DNA of 64,000 nucleotides from IMG/VR virus record IMGVR_UViG_3300044987_001050, positions 19,187 through 83,186 of that record, one strand, 5' to 3'. The notes beneath the pieces were generated by a model. That model ran no database searches and had not been told where the DNA came from. It saw only the letters and a program-made list of their open reading frames with translations. The position numbers and the translations under genes were made by a program. This DNA is from a virus. Of this stretch, positions 1-7,674 are shown piece after piece; the first letter of the stretch is position 1, and each line of letters opens with the position of its first letter.

Positions 1-105
1 GTCAAGTCTACTAGCAAGCGGTATGCCTCTCCGGTCTTTAACACCTTCGAAGAAGCACTTAAGATGTTAGGCGAGTACATCGACTACAGAATCAGATTCC
101 AATGA
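1..105 (+). CDS. C-terminal fragment of a hypothetical protein
   Basis: The open frame enters from the left edge and ends at a TGA that overlaps the next gene's ATG. Only 34 residues are visible, too few to assign a family. The ATGA junction shows it belongs to the same operon as the genes that follow. Confidence 0.6.
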   Translation, partial: VKSTSKRYASPVFNTFEEALKMLGEYIDYRIRFQ

Positions 106-596
106 GTCTATTCACGTCCAAATTTGAACGCGCCCGTCTTTGGGATTCGATCAGAGCTTACTTCAATCCCAGGCAGAAGTGGTTGACTGATCGAATTCCC
201 AACACGTGGTGTGACAAGACTGAGCTCATCCCGGATCTGTTATTCACGTGTCTCATCGACTTCGTTGAAAGCGAGAAGGGCACTGATCAGCTCAATGTGG
301 ATTGGAGTGATGACTTAGCGGCTGGTTACATCACGCAAGAGTATGTGGATTCTATCAACACGATTTATAGCGAGATCCAATCAGCTTATGAATATGCTAA
401 GAATGAACGGCCTCTGTTAATCAAAGCACATGAGGATTCTTATCCTGATGTTGTCATCGATGACAACGGTATCCGCACCTCACTTCCATACGAGGAAGCT
501 TATCGCGAGAATAACAGACTTGAAGCATTGCTCGAGAAGCGTGACTACGAAACAATGCACACAATCATCAAACACGTCGGAGTATTTTGGACATGA
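102..596 (+). CDS. hypothetical phage protein, 164 aa
   Basis: A soluble protein rich in Trp, Tyr and Arg near the N terminus (WLTDRIP and W-C-D-K-T motifs) with an acidic centre. I do not recognise the family with certainty, though it has the look of a conserved accessory protein of large phages. It overlaps its neighbours by ATGA-type junctions, so it is probably translated by coupling. Confidence 0.75.
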   Translation: MSLFTSKFERARLWDSIRAYFNPRQKWLTDRIPNTWCDKTELIPDLLFTCLIDFVESEKGTDQLNVDWSDDLAAGYITQEYVDSINTIYSEIQSAYEYAKNERPLLIKAHEDSYPDVVIDDNGIRTSLPYEEAYRENNRLEALLEKRDYETMHTIIKHVGVFWT

Positions 597-1027
597 AACA
601 CACACTCGAACTACACTACTACATTCAGAACTGCGGAGACGGATCCGCGTCAGTAACATTTTGTGAATCGGAACAGCTAGCTGACTTCGATCAAGATGAA
701 GACAACGGATGGGGAGAACCTTGCACGGGTTCAATCACATTCGAATCGGACTCGCCCATCACTGTCAAAGAAGACATCATGACTCATGCGAAGTATCTGC
801 TTGAGCTGATTGATGCCGAGAACGATGATAAGATCGTTAAGTTCATCGAAGAGTTCTATCCTGACGGGGCGCCTGGTTGGACTGTCGAGATTGATGACAC
901 TTACAAAGACAAGACTTACTGCTGCAACAAGGTTTATGCTAACGGAGTTTTCGTTGATACGCTACTCCGCCGCAAGGAAGAATCTGGAGCAGTACTTCAC
1001 GAATTCCTGAACATTCCCGTACTATGA
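593..1027 (+). CDS. hypothetical acidic protein, 144 aa
   Basis: The ATG overlapping the previous stop is preferred to an in-frame TTG two codons upstream. The protein is acidic, with a FDQDEDNGWGEP stretch and several Cys residues (YCC) but no regular metal-binding spacing. No family recognised. Confidence 0.75.
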   Translation: MKHTLELHYYIQNCGDGSASVTFCESEQLADFDQDEDNGWGEPCTGSITFESDSPITVKEDIMTHAKYLLELIDAENDDKIVKFIEEFYPDGAPGWTVEIDDTYKDKTYCCNKVYANGVFVDTLLRRKEESGAVLHEFLNIPVL

Positions 1028-1332
1028 TCAAGCCAGGATATATCTTCGGTGAGTACCTGCCGATCATGGTTGGTAAGACTGATGTCGGTAAGAGCAAGAT
1101 CGGTGAGACTTACATTAAGCCATCGACTTGGCTACCAACACCTCCTCACCCACGCGAAGCCTATTACGATAAACGCAAGCGCTGCCCGTGCTGTTATGGA
1201 ACTTGGCTGAGCCAAACGCTCGTCGGCTATACATTTGATATGTCGAAGCCTGAAGAATTTGAAGACAGAAATGAAGCGAGATGCCAAGCATGCGGCTGGG
1301 TTGGTCTCGTTCACGACATGACACCACTATGA
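1024..1332 (+). CDS. small zinc-ribbon-like protein, 102 aa
   Basis: Two Cys pairs, CPCC near residue 54 and CQAC near residue 87, are spaced like the knuckles of a zinc ribbon. The N-terminal half is basic and contains a PTPPHP turn. This suggests a small metal-binding protein, perhaps nucleic-acid binding; the function is unknown. Start and stop both overlap the adjacent genes. Confidence 0.75.
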   Translation: MIKPGYIFGEYLPIMVGKTDVGKSKIGETYIKPSTWLPTPPHPREAYYDKRKRCPCCYGTWLSQTLVGYTFDMSKPEEFEDRNEARCQACGWVGLVHDMTPL

Positions 1333-1562
1333 AAGATTCAGTTTTTGATAAGCTCGTCATCATGGACTGGTGCAAGCTCTGGTCTGAGATCAATACTATG
1401 GAAGCTTACTCAGCCGATTGTGATGACGCCCAAGGAATCATCACTGTTATATGCGCGCCCGACGGAGACGTTCATCTGATGATGGATGATCACGAGAGAA
1501 TGGACTTTAAAGGAGACCCAGGATTCCGAGCAAGAACATATTTTGGAGGCGGCAACCAATAA
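1329..1562 (+). CDS. hypothetical protein, 77 aa
   Basis: The ATG overlapping the upstream stop is chosen over a longer frame that would run deep into the previous gene. The product is acidic with an ICAPDGDVHLMMDD strand-turn segment. No family recognised. The next 77 bases hold no gene I can support. Confidence 0.65.
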   Translation: MKDSVFDKLVIMDWCKLWSEINTMEAYSADCDDAQGIITVICAPDGDVHLMMDDHERMDFKGDPGFRARTYFGGGNQ

Positions 1563-1639
1563 CGTGTCCGCCGAGCGCTTCTGCTTCTCGCGCTTGCAAT
1601 GAAAGAAGACGCTGACCCTAACATAAATGACACACCACC

Positions 1640-2329
1640 ATGAACTTCACAGAAAAGAAAGAATCATTAGAATCATTTGAGGACAGGATGATGTCCTTGT
1701 ATCCATCGCTGTTTCCAAAGGATGAGAACGGAATCACGGTCCCACCCTCGTGTGGCATGTGGTGTCCTCCTGGTTGGCAACACCTCGTCGAACGGTTATG
1801 TTCTGCGCTTGATTACCAAGTAAAGACGCCTCGGCAACTTCAGAAGTGGGCGCTGTTATTTGAGGTGCATAACTTCATATTCAAGAAGATGTTTGCGCCT
1901 ATCAACAACTGGATCTACCGTCGTGTTGATCCGTTCGAGAGTATGCATTGGAGAGACGGCAAGCGTGAAAACTGGACAATGATTCATCCTGAAACACGGA
2001 CACGAATCGAAGCTGAACATCCTAAACGAGTCGCGATTTGTTCGCTCCTGCGAAAAGTTTCTCTCGCGCTCCGGCCGAAGATGCGGTGGAATTATGTCAA
2101 GGTTCCGCCTATTACGATTGACCAAGTCAAAGAAAAGTTCGGCACGCTCCGTTTCTATTATGAGGGCGGCGATGAACGTACCGCTGCCATGATCTCGATG
2201 GTCGAGCGTATCTCGGAAGTCACGTGCGAGGAATCCGGTGCGCCTGGAACATCATGTGTTCGTGGCGGATGGTGGAAGACTTTGAGCCCTGAGGTTGCCA
2301 AGAACCTCGGGTATACTCCTGCCAAGTAA
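1640..2329 (+). CDS. conserved phage hypothetical protein, 229 aa
   Basis: The C-terminal half carries VKEKFGTLRFYYEGGDE, then TCEESGAPG and a GWWKTL segment. This pattern recurs in many unrelated phage hypothetical proteins, where a CExCGxPG knuckle usually follows; here the first Cys is kept but the second is Ser, so metal binding may be lost. The function is unknown. A strong terminator directly follows the gene and closes the operon. Confidence 0.85.
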   Translation: MNFTEKKESLESFEDRMMSLYPSLFPKDENGITVPPSCGMWCPPGWQHLVERLCSALDYQVKTPRQLQKWALLFEVHNFIFKKMFAPINNWIYRRVDPFESMHWRDGKRENWTMIHPETRTRIEAEHPKRVAICSLLRKVSLALRPKMRWNYVKVPPITIDQVKEKFGTLRFYYEGGDERTAAMISMVERISEVTCEESGAPGTSCVRGGWWKTLSPEVAKNLGYTPAK

Positions 2330-2346
2330 CATCATCTCTGCTAGGA

Positions 2347-2376
2347 AGAGCGGCCGTCATTGGCCGCTCTTTTTTT
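2347..2376 (+). terminator. intrinsic terminator
   Basis: A perfect 9-bp GC-rich stem (AGAGCGGCC with GGCCGCTCT) around a 6-base loop runs straight into eight or more T residues. This is a textbook Rho-independent terminator and ends the first operon. Confidence 0.93.
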
Positions 2377-2386
2377 CACTTTAGAA

Positions 2387-2415
2387 TTGACACTCGTTTT
2401 CATCTATGTTAAAAT
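2387..2415 (+). promoter_or_regulatory. sigma70-type promoter
   Basis: TTGACA is followed after exactly 17 bases by TAAAAT, just downstream of the terminator. It would drive a leader containing a 9-bp tandem repeat and a tiny ORF. Confidence 0.7.
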
Positions 2416-2440
2416 ACATACCAATCCAATCCTCAATTGT

Positions 2441-2467
2441 TGCTCAATCTGCTCAATCTGCTCAATC
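2441..2467 (+). repeat. three copies of a 9-bp tandem repeat
   Basis: TGCTCAATC is repeated three times in perfect register about 25 bases downstream of the -10 element at 2410, within the presumed untranslated leader. Confidence 0.9.
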
Positions 2468-2525
2468 TCGACAATGTTGCATATATGATTCAATAACATC
2501 CTTTATGTACAATCTATCGAACATT

Positions 2526-2582
2526 ATGAAGGCAATGAAATCATCCGAAGGATGGCACAAAGGTACTCCGAAGAGAGGTTAG
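2526..2582 (+). CDS. possible 18-residue microprotein
   Basis: An ATG-to-TAG frame encodes a basic peptide ending in KGTPKRG. It lies between two promoters, in a leader that otherwise has no gene. It could equally be chance, and nothing besides its position supports translation. Confidence 0.25.
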   Translation: MKAMKSSEGWHKGTPKRG

Positions 2583-2608
2583 AGTCTAAAATCCGGGTCA
2601 CAATTTGA

Positions 2609-2637
2609 TTTACAAACCAAGAATAGTTTGTTAGAAT
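2609..2637 (+). promoter_or_regulatory. TTTACA-N17-TAGAAT promoter
   Basis: It matches the recurrent promoter class of this genome exactly. Only 11 bases separate the -10 hexamer from the ATG of the next gene, so the untranslated leader would be about 5 bases. Confidence 0.8.
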
Positions 2638-2648
2638 TTGTCATACCG

Positions 2649-2822
2649 ATGGAACTGCCACCACTGCTTGAAACCAATGAATTCGGCGAAGTCCAATATA
2701 TGTTTGCTATGAAACCACAAAAGACCTCGCAAGAGCTTGAGATCGAAAGAGTCGAGCGGAACGCGGCAAAGTGGGCTAAACGTAAACAACGTGCTGCTGA
2801 ATACAAAAAGAAGAAAATCTGA
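2649..2822 (+). CDS. hypothetical basic-tailed protein, 57 aa
   Basis: The ATG 11 bases after the -10 hexamer is chosen because an upstream TTG start lies inside the promoter. The C-terminal half is a charged helix rich in Arg and Lys ending KKKKI. No family recognised. Confidence 0.7.
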   Translation: MELPPLLETNEFGEVQYMFAMKPQKTSQELEIERVERNAAKWAKRKQRAAEYKKKKI

Positions 2823-3046
2823 TGTCTGAAAAAGTGCTCAACAACGGTCTATACTTCCTTTGTGGAATCATGTGTATGACCATGATCTCTCGAATCTTTG
2901 AGACGCATACTAAAGCGTATGCTCGTGGTGTTGATGACACAATGCAAGAAGCTTTGGAGAATGGTGTTGCTCAAAAAGAACTCACCGCTGAAAATCAAAT
3001 CGTGATCCGCTGGATCGAAACTCACAAACTCGGATATGAAAACTAA
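2822..3046 (+). CDS. small single-pass membrane protein, 74 aa
   Basis: A hydrophobic stretch at about residues 8-27 (GLYFLCGIMCMTMIS) is followed by a polar helix, giving a predicted N-terminal anchor with a cytoplasmic or periplasmic tail. It is the first of four consecutive small envelope-directed genes. Function unknown. Confidence 0.75.
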   Translation: MSEKVLNNGLYFLCGIMCMTMISRIFETHTKAYARGVDDTMQEALENGVAQKELTAENQIVIRWIETHKLGYEN

Positions 3047-3374
3047 ATTGCTACTGCTCGCATCAACTTTGATCTCATTAACACTCACCTCTTGTGAGTC
3101 TCCAAATGATCCCGGCCCGATTTCTCGCACTAAGGATAACATCGAGTCTCCTCAGACAATTGGAACACTTCCTGATGGTCGTGTTATTAAGATGTTTGAG
3201 CGTGATCGCGGCGGTATGCATAATCACTTCATCTATTTCGTTGAGAATGGTGATGGCAAGTCCCTAACAATTTCGACCAACACAGAAGTATCTGCTGGTA
3301 AATCCACTCGCAATGAAACAACCGTTCTTATCGACGGAGTGAAATATGCCCCACTTGAAAAGAATGAAAACTAA
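3036..3374 (+). CDS. predicted lipoprotein, 112 aa
   Basis: A classic lipoprotein signal peptide: Met-Lys-Thr-Lys, a Leu-rich core and the lipobox LTSC with Cys at residue 20. The mature part is polar and beta-rich with no recognised domain. It would be membrane-anchored and could act at the infected cell's envelope, for example in superinfection exclusion (inference). It overlaps the preceding gene by 11 bases. Confidence 0.82.
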   Translation: MKTKLLLLASTLISLTLTSCESPNDPGPISRTKDNIESPQTIGTLPDGRVIKMFERDRGGMHNHFIYFVENGDGKSLTISTNTEVSAGKSTRNETTVLIDGVKYAPLEKNEN

Positions 3375-3588
3375 AGTCAACATCAATATCGGCATACTTG
3401 GTTTCATATTCATTGCACTCAAGCTATTTGGAATTGTTTCCTGGCCGTGGATTTGGGTACTCGCCCCTTTCTGGATTGGAATAGTTCTGCTGCTCGCAAT
3501 CTGGGGCTTTGTTGCAATCGTTGCATTTCTCGCTCTCATTGCATTCAACACAGGTAACGTCACAATCACCAAACGCACAAAACCATGA
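3364..3588 (+). CDS. small two-pass membrane protein, 74 aa
   Basis: After a short basic N terminus there are two hydrophobic segments (about residues 8-30 and 35-62), giving a predicted hairpin membrane protein ending in a basic tail. An alternative ATG lies six codons upstream. No family recognised; a holin-like role cannot be excluded but has no direct support. Confidence 0.7.
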   Translation: MKTKVNINIGILGFIFIALKLFGIVSWPWIWVLAPFWIGIVLLLAIWGFVAIVAFLALIAFNTGNVTITKRTKP

Positions 3589-3737
3589 AAGCACACAATA
3601 TACTATTCTTCATAGGGCTACCATTCTTCATAGCATCAGGATTCGCAGGAGACCTCTTGATGGTCGGAGTTGCTTGGGGTCTTGCTATCTCCGGCGTCTG
3701 CATTGAGATTGCGGCAATTGTGAAGTACAACGAATAA
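3585..3737 (+). CDS. tiny two-pass membrane protein, 50 aa
   Basis: The ATG overlaps the stop of the preceding gene, and the frame encodes two hydrophobic segments (about residues 5-20 and 25-45) ending in KYNE. The ATGA coupling to another small membrane gene supports translation. Function unknown. Confidence 0.65.
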   Translation: MKAHNILFFIGLPFFIASGFAGDLLMVGVAWGLAISGVCIEIAAIVKYNE

Positions 3738-3739
3738 TT

Positions 3740-4264
3740 ATGAAACTGTCAAAACTTGTCAACGAAACGATTGAAGCGAACTGGGAAACCATGATGATTC
3801 GCGCATGCAAGAAGAACAAGTACTCACCGTATGCGCTTCGCCGCATCTACGCCGTGTCTCGTGCTCTTCCTCTTTCATACACTCCAGTTGAGTATGCGAC
3901 CTATGGTCTGATGGAAATCATCACGAAGCACAATTTGGTCCGTGATTGGCATGAGTTCATCATCGAGATCGACCAGAAGCGGACTGCTTATTGGTATCGG
4001 TTCTGGTCGAATCACGAAAGCCGCGAAATGCCTTTTCCTGAAGCATTTCTCATGCAGTGCACCAACTTGATTGCCCGCACCGAGGTTTCAAAACTTCCTG
4101 CTTACCGCTCACCCGCTTGGTTTCGGAATCGGTATCCGCACGATGAAGAAAATGATTCTCTGCCGATGTCGAACTGTTGCGGTGCTTATGCTGAAGGTGC
4201 TGAGGATATCGGCATGTGTCCTGATTGTCACGAGCACTGTGAGTTTGAACAAGCCGAGGCGTGA
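3740..4264 (+). CDS. hypothetical protein with C-terminal zinc ribbon, 174 aa
   Basis: The last 40 residues contain SNCCGA, then CPDCHEHC, a Cys-rich ribbon seen at the ends of many small phage proteins. The N-terminal 130 residues are helical and aromatic with no recognised domain. Nucleic-acid or protein binding through the ribbon is an inference. Confidence 0.8.
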   Translation: MKLSKLVNETIEANWETMMIRACKKNKYSPYALRRIYAVSRALPLSYTPVEYATYGLMEIITKHNLVRDWHEFIIEIDQKRTAYWYRFWSNHESREMPFPEAFLMQCTNLIARTEVSKLPAYRSPAWFRNRYPHDEENDSLPMSNCCGAYAEGAEDIGMCPDCHEHCEFEQAEA

Positions 4265-4272
4265 TTATTTGA

Positions 4273-4301
4273 TTTACTTCTTCCTCATTACTTGATAGAA
4301 T
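4273..4301 (+). promoter_or_regulatory. TTTACT-N17-TAGAAT promoter
   Basis: One mismatch from the common TTTACA box, with the same 17-base spacer. The ATG of the alarmone hydrolase candidate lies 11 bases beyond the -10 hexamer, as at the promoter at 2609. Confidence 0.75.
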
Positions 4302-4312
4302 ATCGTATACCG

Positions 4313-4819
4313 ATGAAAGATATCCTTGATGATTTCCAAACGCAGACGAAGCTTGTCAAGCTCGCGCATGACATTGCATCAAAAGCGCACGCTGGGCAAA
4401 AGCGCAAAGAGGGCGTTCCTTACATCACGCATCCCGAAGCAGTTGCACAGATTGTTGACACGGAGTTCTACACCCTGATGCCTACCTCCGAGGCAGCCCG
4501 CAACATTTGGGCGCCGATGAAAAATTACATCATCATGGCAGCTCTCCTGCACGACACCATCGAGGATACATACGTCACGTCTGAACTTCTTCGTCAGGCG
4601 GGTTTCCCTATCATGGTCATCGAGATGGTTCAGATCGTCACGAAACGGCCGAACGAGAACTACTTCGACTTCGTCATGCGCATTCAAGAGTCCGGCCATG
4701 TCGGAGCGAAGATGGTAAAGCTTGCTGACCTTCGCCATAACATGTCTGATTTAGGAGAAGGTTCAATGAAGGATAAATATCGTCTTGCTGAACATATCCT
4801 CGCATTCTTCAACAAATGA
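4313..4819 (+). CDS. RelA/SpoT-type HD hydrolase, probable small alarmone hydrolase, 168 aa
   Basis: The protein reads like the HD half of RelA/SpoT: AHAGQKRKEGVPYITHP at residues 26-41, the catalytic AALLHDTIEDT at 77-87, then GAKMVKLADLRHNM near 138-151. His40, His80, Asp81 and the ED pair fit the metal-binding set. The synthetase half is absent, as in Mesh1-like small alarmone hydrolases, which cleave (p)ppGpp to GDP/GTP and pyrophosphate. In a phage this could relieve stringent-response growth arrest (inference). The start is the ATG just after the promoter. Confidence 0.85.
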   Translation: MKDILDDFQTQTKLVKLAHDIASKAHAGQKRKEGVPYITHPEAVAQIVDTEFYTLMPTSEAARNIWAPMKNYIIMAALLHDTIEDTYVTSELLRQAGFPIMVIEMVQIVTKRPNENYFDFVMRIQESGHVGAKMVKLADLRHNMSDLGEGSMKDKYRLAEHILAFFNK

Positions 4820-5022
4820 AAACACCTACAAAGAAAGTTGTGAACAAAGCCAAGAAGGACATCGTTGAGATCGACGGCACGCTGGGTCTCCTCCGCGAGA
4901 ACTGGATGGTGTGTTCCGAAAAGAATAAATCGAAGTACATGGGCTTGATTGATCGCATGCTTGACGAGCGTTTGCTTTGCATGGCGACTCGTGATGGGAA
5001 AGAAATTACAACGGATGTCTGA
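4816..5022 (+). CDS. hypothetical basic protein, 68 aa
   Basis: Short Lys-rich protein with no recognised domain. It overlaps the alarmone hydrolase candidate by ATGA and is likely co-translated. The phosphoesterase gene starts within its last codons. Confidence 0.7.
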   Translation: MKTPTKKVVNKAKKDIVEIDGTLGLLRENWMVCSEKNKSKYMGLIDRMLDERLLCMATRDGKEITTDV

Positions 5023-5734
5023 TTCAATTCCAGTCTATATCGTCGGCGATGTGCACGGCAGGTTTGATCTTTTGCAACAAGAGATCAAGCGGTTCGACAT
5101 TCGCAACTGCATAATCATTTGTGTAGGCGATCTTGGTTTGGGTTTTCATTGGAAGACTGATCCTAAGAAGGAACAGCGCATTCATGCTCAGCAAAATCAG
5201 TGGTTCGGCCGTCGTAACATTAAGTTCTATTCGATTCGCGGCAATCACGATGATCCTCAATTCTTTACGGGCAAGACACGTATTGCCTACAAGAACTTCG
5301 AGATGATCGAGGATTACACGACATTCAATATCAACGGCGAACGATTCTTATTCATCGGCGGAGCAATCTCTGTCGACCGCTCGGGCAATCACCGCAAGGA
5401 GGGATTCAGTTACTGGAAAGATGAACCGCTCGTATTCAAGCCTTGGCTCATCAAGGAATGCGATGTGTTGATCACGCACTCCGCCCCGACTTGGAATGGT
5501 CCGCTTTCCAAAGATGGGTTACGCGAATTCGCGGATTGGGAAAATTGTGACAAGAGTCTTTGGGATGAGTGCTTACAAGAACGCAAGGATATAAGTCACA
5601 TCGTTCGTGAATCGAAAGCAAAGATGCATTACTGCGGTCACTTCCATTCATATCATTGGGTTGAACAATGCAACTGCTATTCAACGATCCTCGCCATTCT
5701 CCAATTCAAAGAACATAGAATGCTTATATCATGA
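5015..5734 (+). CDS. calcineurin-like metallophosphoesterase, 239 aa
   Basis: The ordered metallophosphatase motifs are present: GDVHGR (residues 10-15), GDLGLG (about 39-44), GNHDD (about 81-85), ITHSAPTW and a final GHFHSYH. These supply the Asp, His and Asn ligands of a dimetal centre. The family dephosphorylates proteins, nucleotides or cyclic nucleotides, and the substrate cannot be told from sequence. The start is the ATG 8 bases inside the previous gene, just ahead of the first motif. Confidence 0.88.
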   Translation: MSDSIPVYIVGDVHGRFDLLQQEIKRFDIRNCIIICVGDLGLGFHWKTDPKKEQRIHAQQNQWFGRRNIKFYSIRGNHDDPQFFTGKTRIAYKNFEMIEDYTTFNINGERFLFIGGAISVDRSGNHRKEGFSYWKDEPLVFKPWLIKECDVLITHSAPTWNGPLSKDGLREFADWENCDKSLWDECLQERKDISHIVRESKAKMHYCGHFHSYHWVEQCNCYSTILAILQFKEHRMLIS

Positions 5735-5982
5735 AACTGTTTACATTCCTAACACTCGCGGTTTGCGTCGCGACTAATCAATCGTGCATGACCACTTATT
5801 CTGCAAAGGGATATCCTGTGCAATCAGTCGATCCTGGCGTGGCGACGGCCGCAATCATCGGCGCAGGTGCTGTCGGGTTCGTACTCGGTTCTGCTAATTA
5901 CGGATGTGAACCTTATTACGGTGCTTATGGACAAGTCGGCTACTTTCGCCCATACTCTCACGGACACTACTCTTGCTACTAA
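5731..5982 (+). CDS. small lipoprotein with glycine-rich segment, 83 aa
   Basis: A short hydrophobic signal is followed by NQSC, a plausible lipobox with Cys at residue 19. The mature part has an alternating Gly/Ala hydrophobic stretch (AAIIGAGAVGFVLG) and a Tyr/Gly-rich tail. Small lipoproteins of this build are common in Gram-negative hosts. Function unknown. Confidence 0.72.
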   Translation: MKLFTFLTLAVCVATNQSCMTTYSAKGYPVQSVDPGVATAAIIGAGAVGFVLGSANYGCEPYYGAYGQVGYFRPYSHGHYSCY

Positions 5983-5983
5983 C

Positions 5984-6361
5984 ATGATTACATTTACCAC
6001 TATCGCCATTTTCGGATTCGTTCACTGGCTCTTCGACTTCTTTCTTCAGACCGACGAGCAGTCAAAAGGAAAGTCTCACAGTTACAAGATGTTGTCACAA
6101 CACGTCGGTGTTTATACACTCGGCTTGCTCGTGATGGCTATATTCACTCCGGCGCTGAATGTAGCGCCGCATATCTTCTTTGGCTGGGTTGCATTCAACG
6201 GTCTCGCTCACTTCTTTACTGACTACATCACGTCACGCGCGACGTCTCTGTTATGGAAAGATGGCGCAGTTCATGACTTCTTCGTAACCGTCGGCATTGA
6301 CCAATACATTCACAGCTTCACGCTGTTTGGTTCACTCACATACGTACTGAAATATCTATGA
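5984..6361 (+). CDS. DUF3307-like membrane protein, 125 aa
   Basis: Four predicted hydrophobic segments. The N-terminal signature HWLFDFFLQTDEQSKGKS followed by a conserved His-Val resembles DUF3307 integral membrane proteins. The biochemical role of the family is unknown. The start is the ATG immediately after the stop of the lipoprotein gene. Confidence 0.75.
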   Translation: MITFTTIAIFGFVHWLFDFFLQTDEQSKGKSHSYKMLSQHVGVYTLGLLVMAIFTPALNVAPHIFFGWVAFNGLAHFFTDYITSRATSLLWKDGAVHDFFVTVGIDQYIHSFTLFGSLTYVLKYL

Positions 6362-6672
6362 AAACTGCAATAGGCGAAGAGCCGCAAACACCGATGGATG
6401 TCGTGAACATCCTTAACTCAAACTACTTCGACATCAATGAAGATTGTATGCTCGTTCCGTTCTCGTTCTCATCGAACGGATTCTGCGACCTCATTCTTTT
6501 CATGGAGTATCCTCTTTGGTCATCCGAGGCTGACGGCTGGGATTACGATGATGAGGACGAAGGCATGGGCGATCCGCTGCCGTTGATCGACACTGTTAAG
6601 AAGCTCTACGTCGAGCTTCATAGCCGCATCGCTGGAGCGACTCCAGACAAACTTTTCATTACTGAGGACTAA
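6358..6672 (+). CDS. hypothetical acidic protein, 104 aa
   Basis: The protein is strongly acidic, with a DGWDYDDEDEGMGD cluster near the middle. No domain recognised. ATGA overlap with the preceding gene. Confidence 0.72.
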   Translation: MKTAIGEEPQTPMDVVNILNSNYFDINEDCMLVPFSFSSNGFCDLILFMEYPLWSSEADGWDYDDEDEGMGDPLPLIDTVKKLYVELHSRIAGATPDKLFITED

Positions 6673-6676
6673 TCAG

Positions 6677-7030
6677 ATGGGACTAGGACTTGGATTTAGT
6701 TGCAGCCGCAGTAATGAATCACGTGTTGAGTATGTCTCAACTGAGCGTGAAATCGCTCCGAAAGATGTTGACACAGGCGTGAACCCGAATCCCTACAACT
6801 TCAAGGTTAGGTGGGCGTCGGCCGTGAATGGAAACACTATCATGAAGGTGAACTATCCGAACTGCACGACGTTCGGTGGTGATAAGCTTCTGCTGCTTCG
6901 TGGTATTTGGCCTATGACTATGCACAAACTTGACCCACACTTCTTTGAAGGAGATCATCCTGTCATCGCTAGATTCAAACCTGATGCTGCTGGCGAAAAG
7001 CTTGCGGATATCTGCGCACGATCATTATGA
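6677..7030 (+). CDS. hypothetical protein, 117 aa
   Basis: Mostly predicted beta structure with a Gly-rich N terminus (GLGLGFSCSRS). That N terminus is not a convincing signal peptide. Unrecognised. Confidence 0.7.
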   Translation: MGLGLGFSCSRSNESRVEYVSTEREIAPKDVDTGVNPNPYNFKVRWASAVNGNTIMKVNYPNCTTFGGDKLLLLRGIWPMTMHKLDPHFFEGDHPVIARFKPDAAGEKLADICARSL

Positions 7031-7314
7031 AAAGAGTAACACGAAACGAAGCAGACTTCTCGGACGTATTTGAGTTCGCGAAAGAAACGCTAGGTCATGA
7101 ATGGAATCGGTGCTGTGATCTATTTCACGGGTCGGAATTCTTCAGTTATCAAAGGTACGATGACTTCGAACTTGAGGAACTTGAGGCAGAGGAAAAGGAA
7201 ATGACCGCGGATCCCGATGACTTCGACTTCCTCTGTGATTTGGGCTTGGCTCGCCGCATCATGATTGCTTATATGAAAGCGAAGAAAGTAAAAACCTGCC
7301 GCATCTACTCATGA
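7027..7314 (+). CDS. hypothetical acidic protein, 95 aa
   Basis: A central Glu-rich helix (ELEELEAEEKEM) is flanked by short basic ends. Unrecognised. It is linked by ATGA overlaps on both sides. Confidence 0.7.
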   Translation: MKRVTRNEADFSDVFEFAKETLGHEWNRCCDLFHGSEFFSYQRYDDFELEELEAEEKEMTADPDDFDFLCDLGLARRIMIAYMKAKKVKTCRIYS

Positions 7315-7625
7315 ACGCACACAAAGAAGAAGTAAAGGTCGCGGATTTGATTCTCGAGAGCGTGGTCAAGACATTGTCCGAAGCGTTAGCCGCTGATGGA
7401 TATGCGCTTGAGCGATTGTTCCGAAATCGAGTTGAGTGCAATGATGCAATGGGAGACCATCCGCATATCGTCACCGGGAAGATCGGACAAACCACAACAC
7501 TTAGCACGCTAGGTCTTATCAACGGGATCGTCGGCGCTCTCACAGGTCATCGTGTTGCTATGATGGTGCCCGACGATTCGGACTCTCCTATCGGCTTTAC
7601 GAGATATATGCCCCCTAAAAATTGA
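7311..7625 (+). CDS. hypothetical protein, 104 aa
   Basis: Helical N-terminal half, then a segment rich in Gly and Thr. No recognised motifs. It is the last gene before the next promoter. Confidence 0.7.
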   Translation: MNAHKEEVKVADLILESVVKTLSEALAADGYALERLFRNRVECNDAMGDHPHIVTGKIGQTTTLSTLGLINGIVGALTGHRVAMMVPDDSDSPIGFTRYMPPKN

Positions 7626-7626
7626 A

Positions 7627-7655
7627 TTTACATTCCCAAGAATCTGATATAGAAT
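7627..7655 (+). promoter_or_regulatory. TTTACA-N17-TAGAAT promoter
   Basis: An exact member of the recurrent class, directly after a stop codon. The ATG is 19 bases beyond the -10 hexamer. Confidence 0.8.
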
Positions 7656-7674
7656 CATACATCGCAATAACACA

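Noticed and set aside
5867-5983. N-terminal extension of the DUF3307-like gene
   Set aside because: It runs across the lipoprotein gene; the family signature begins at the ATG at 5984.
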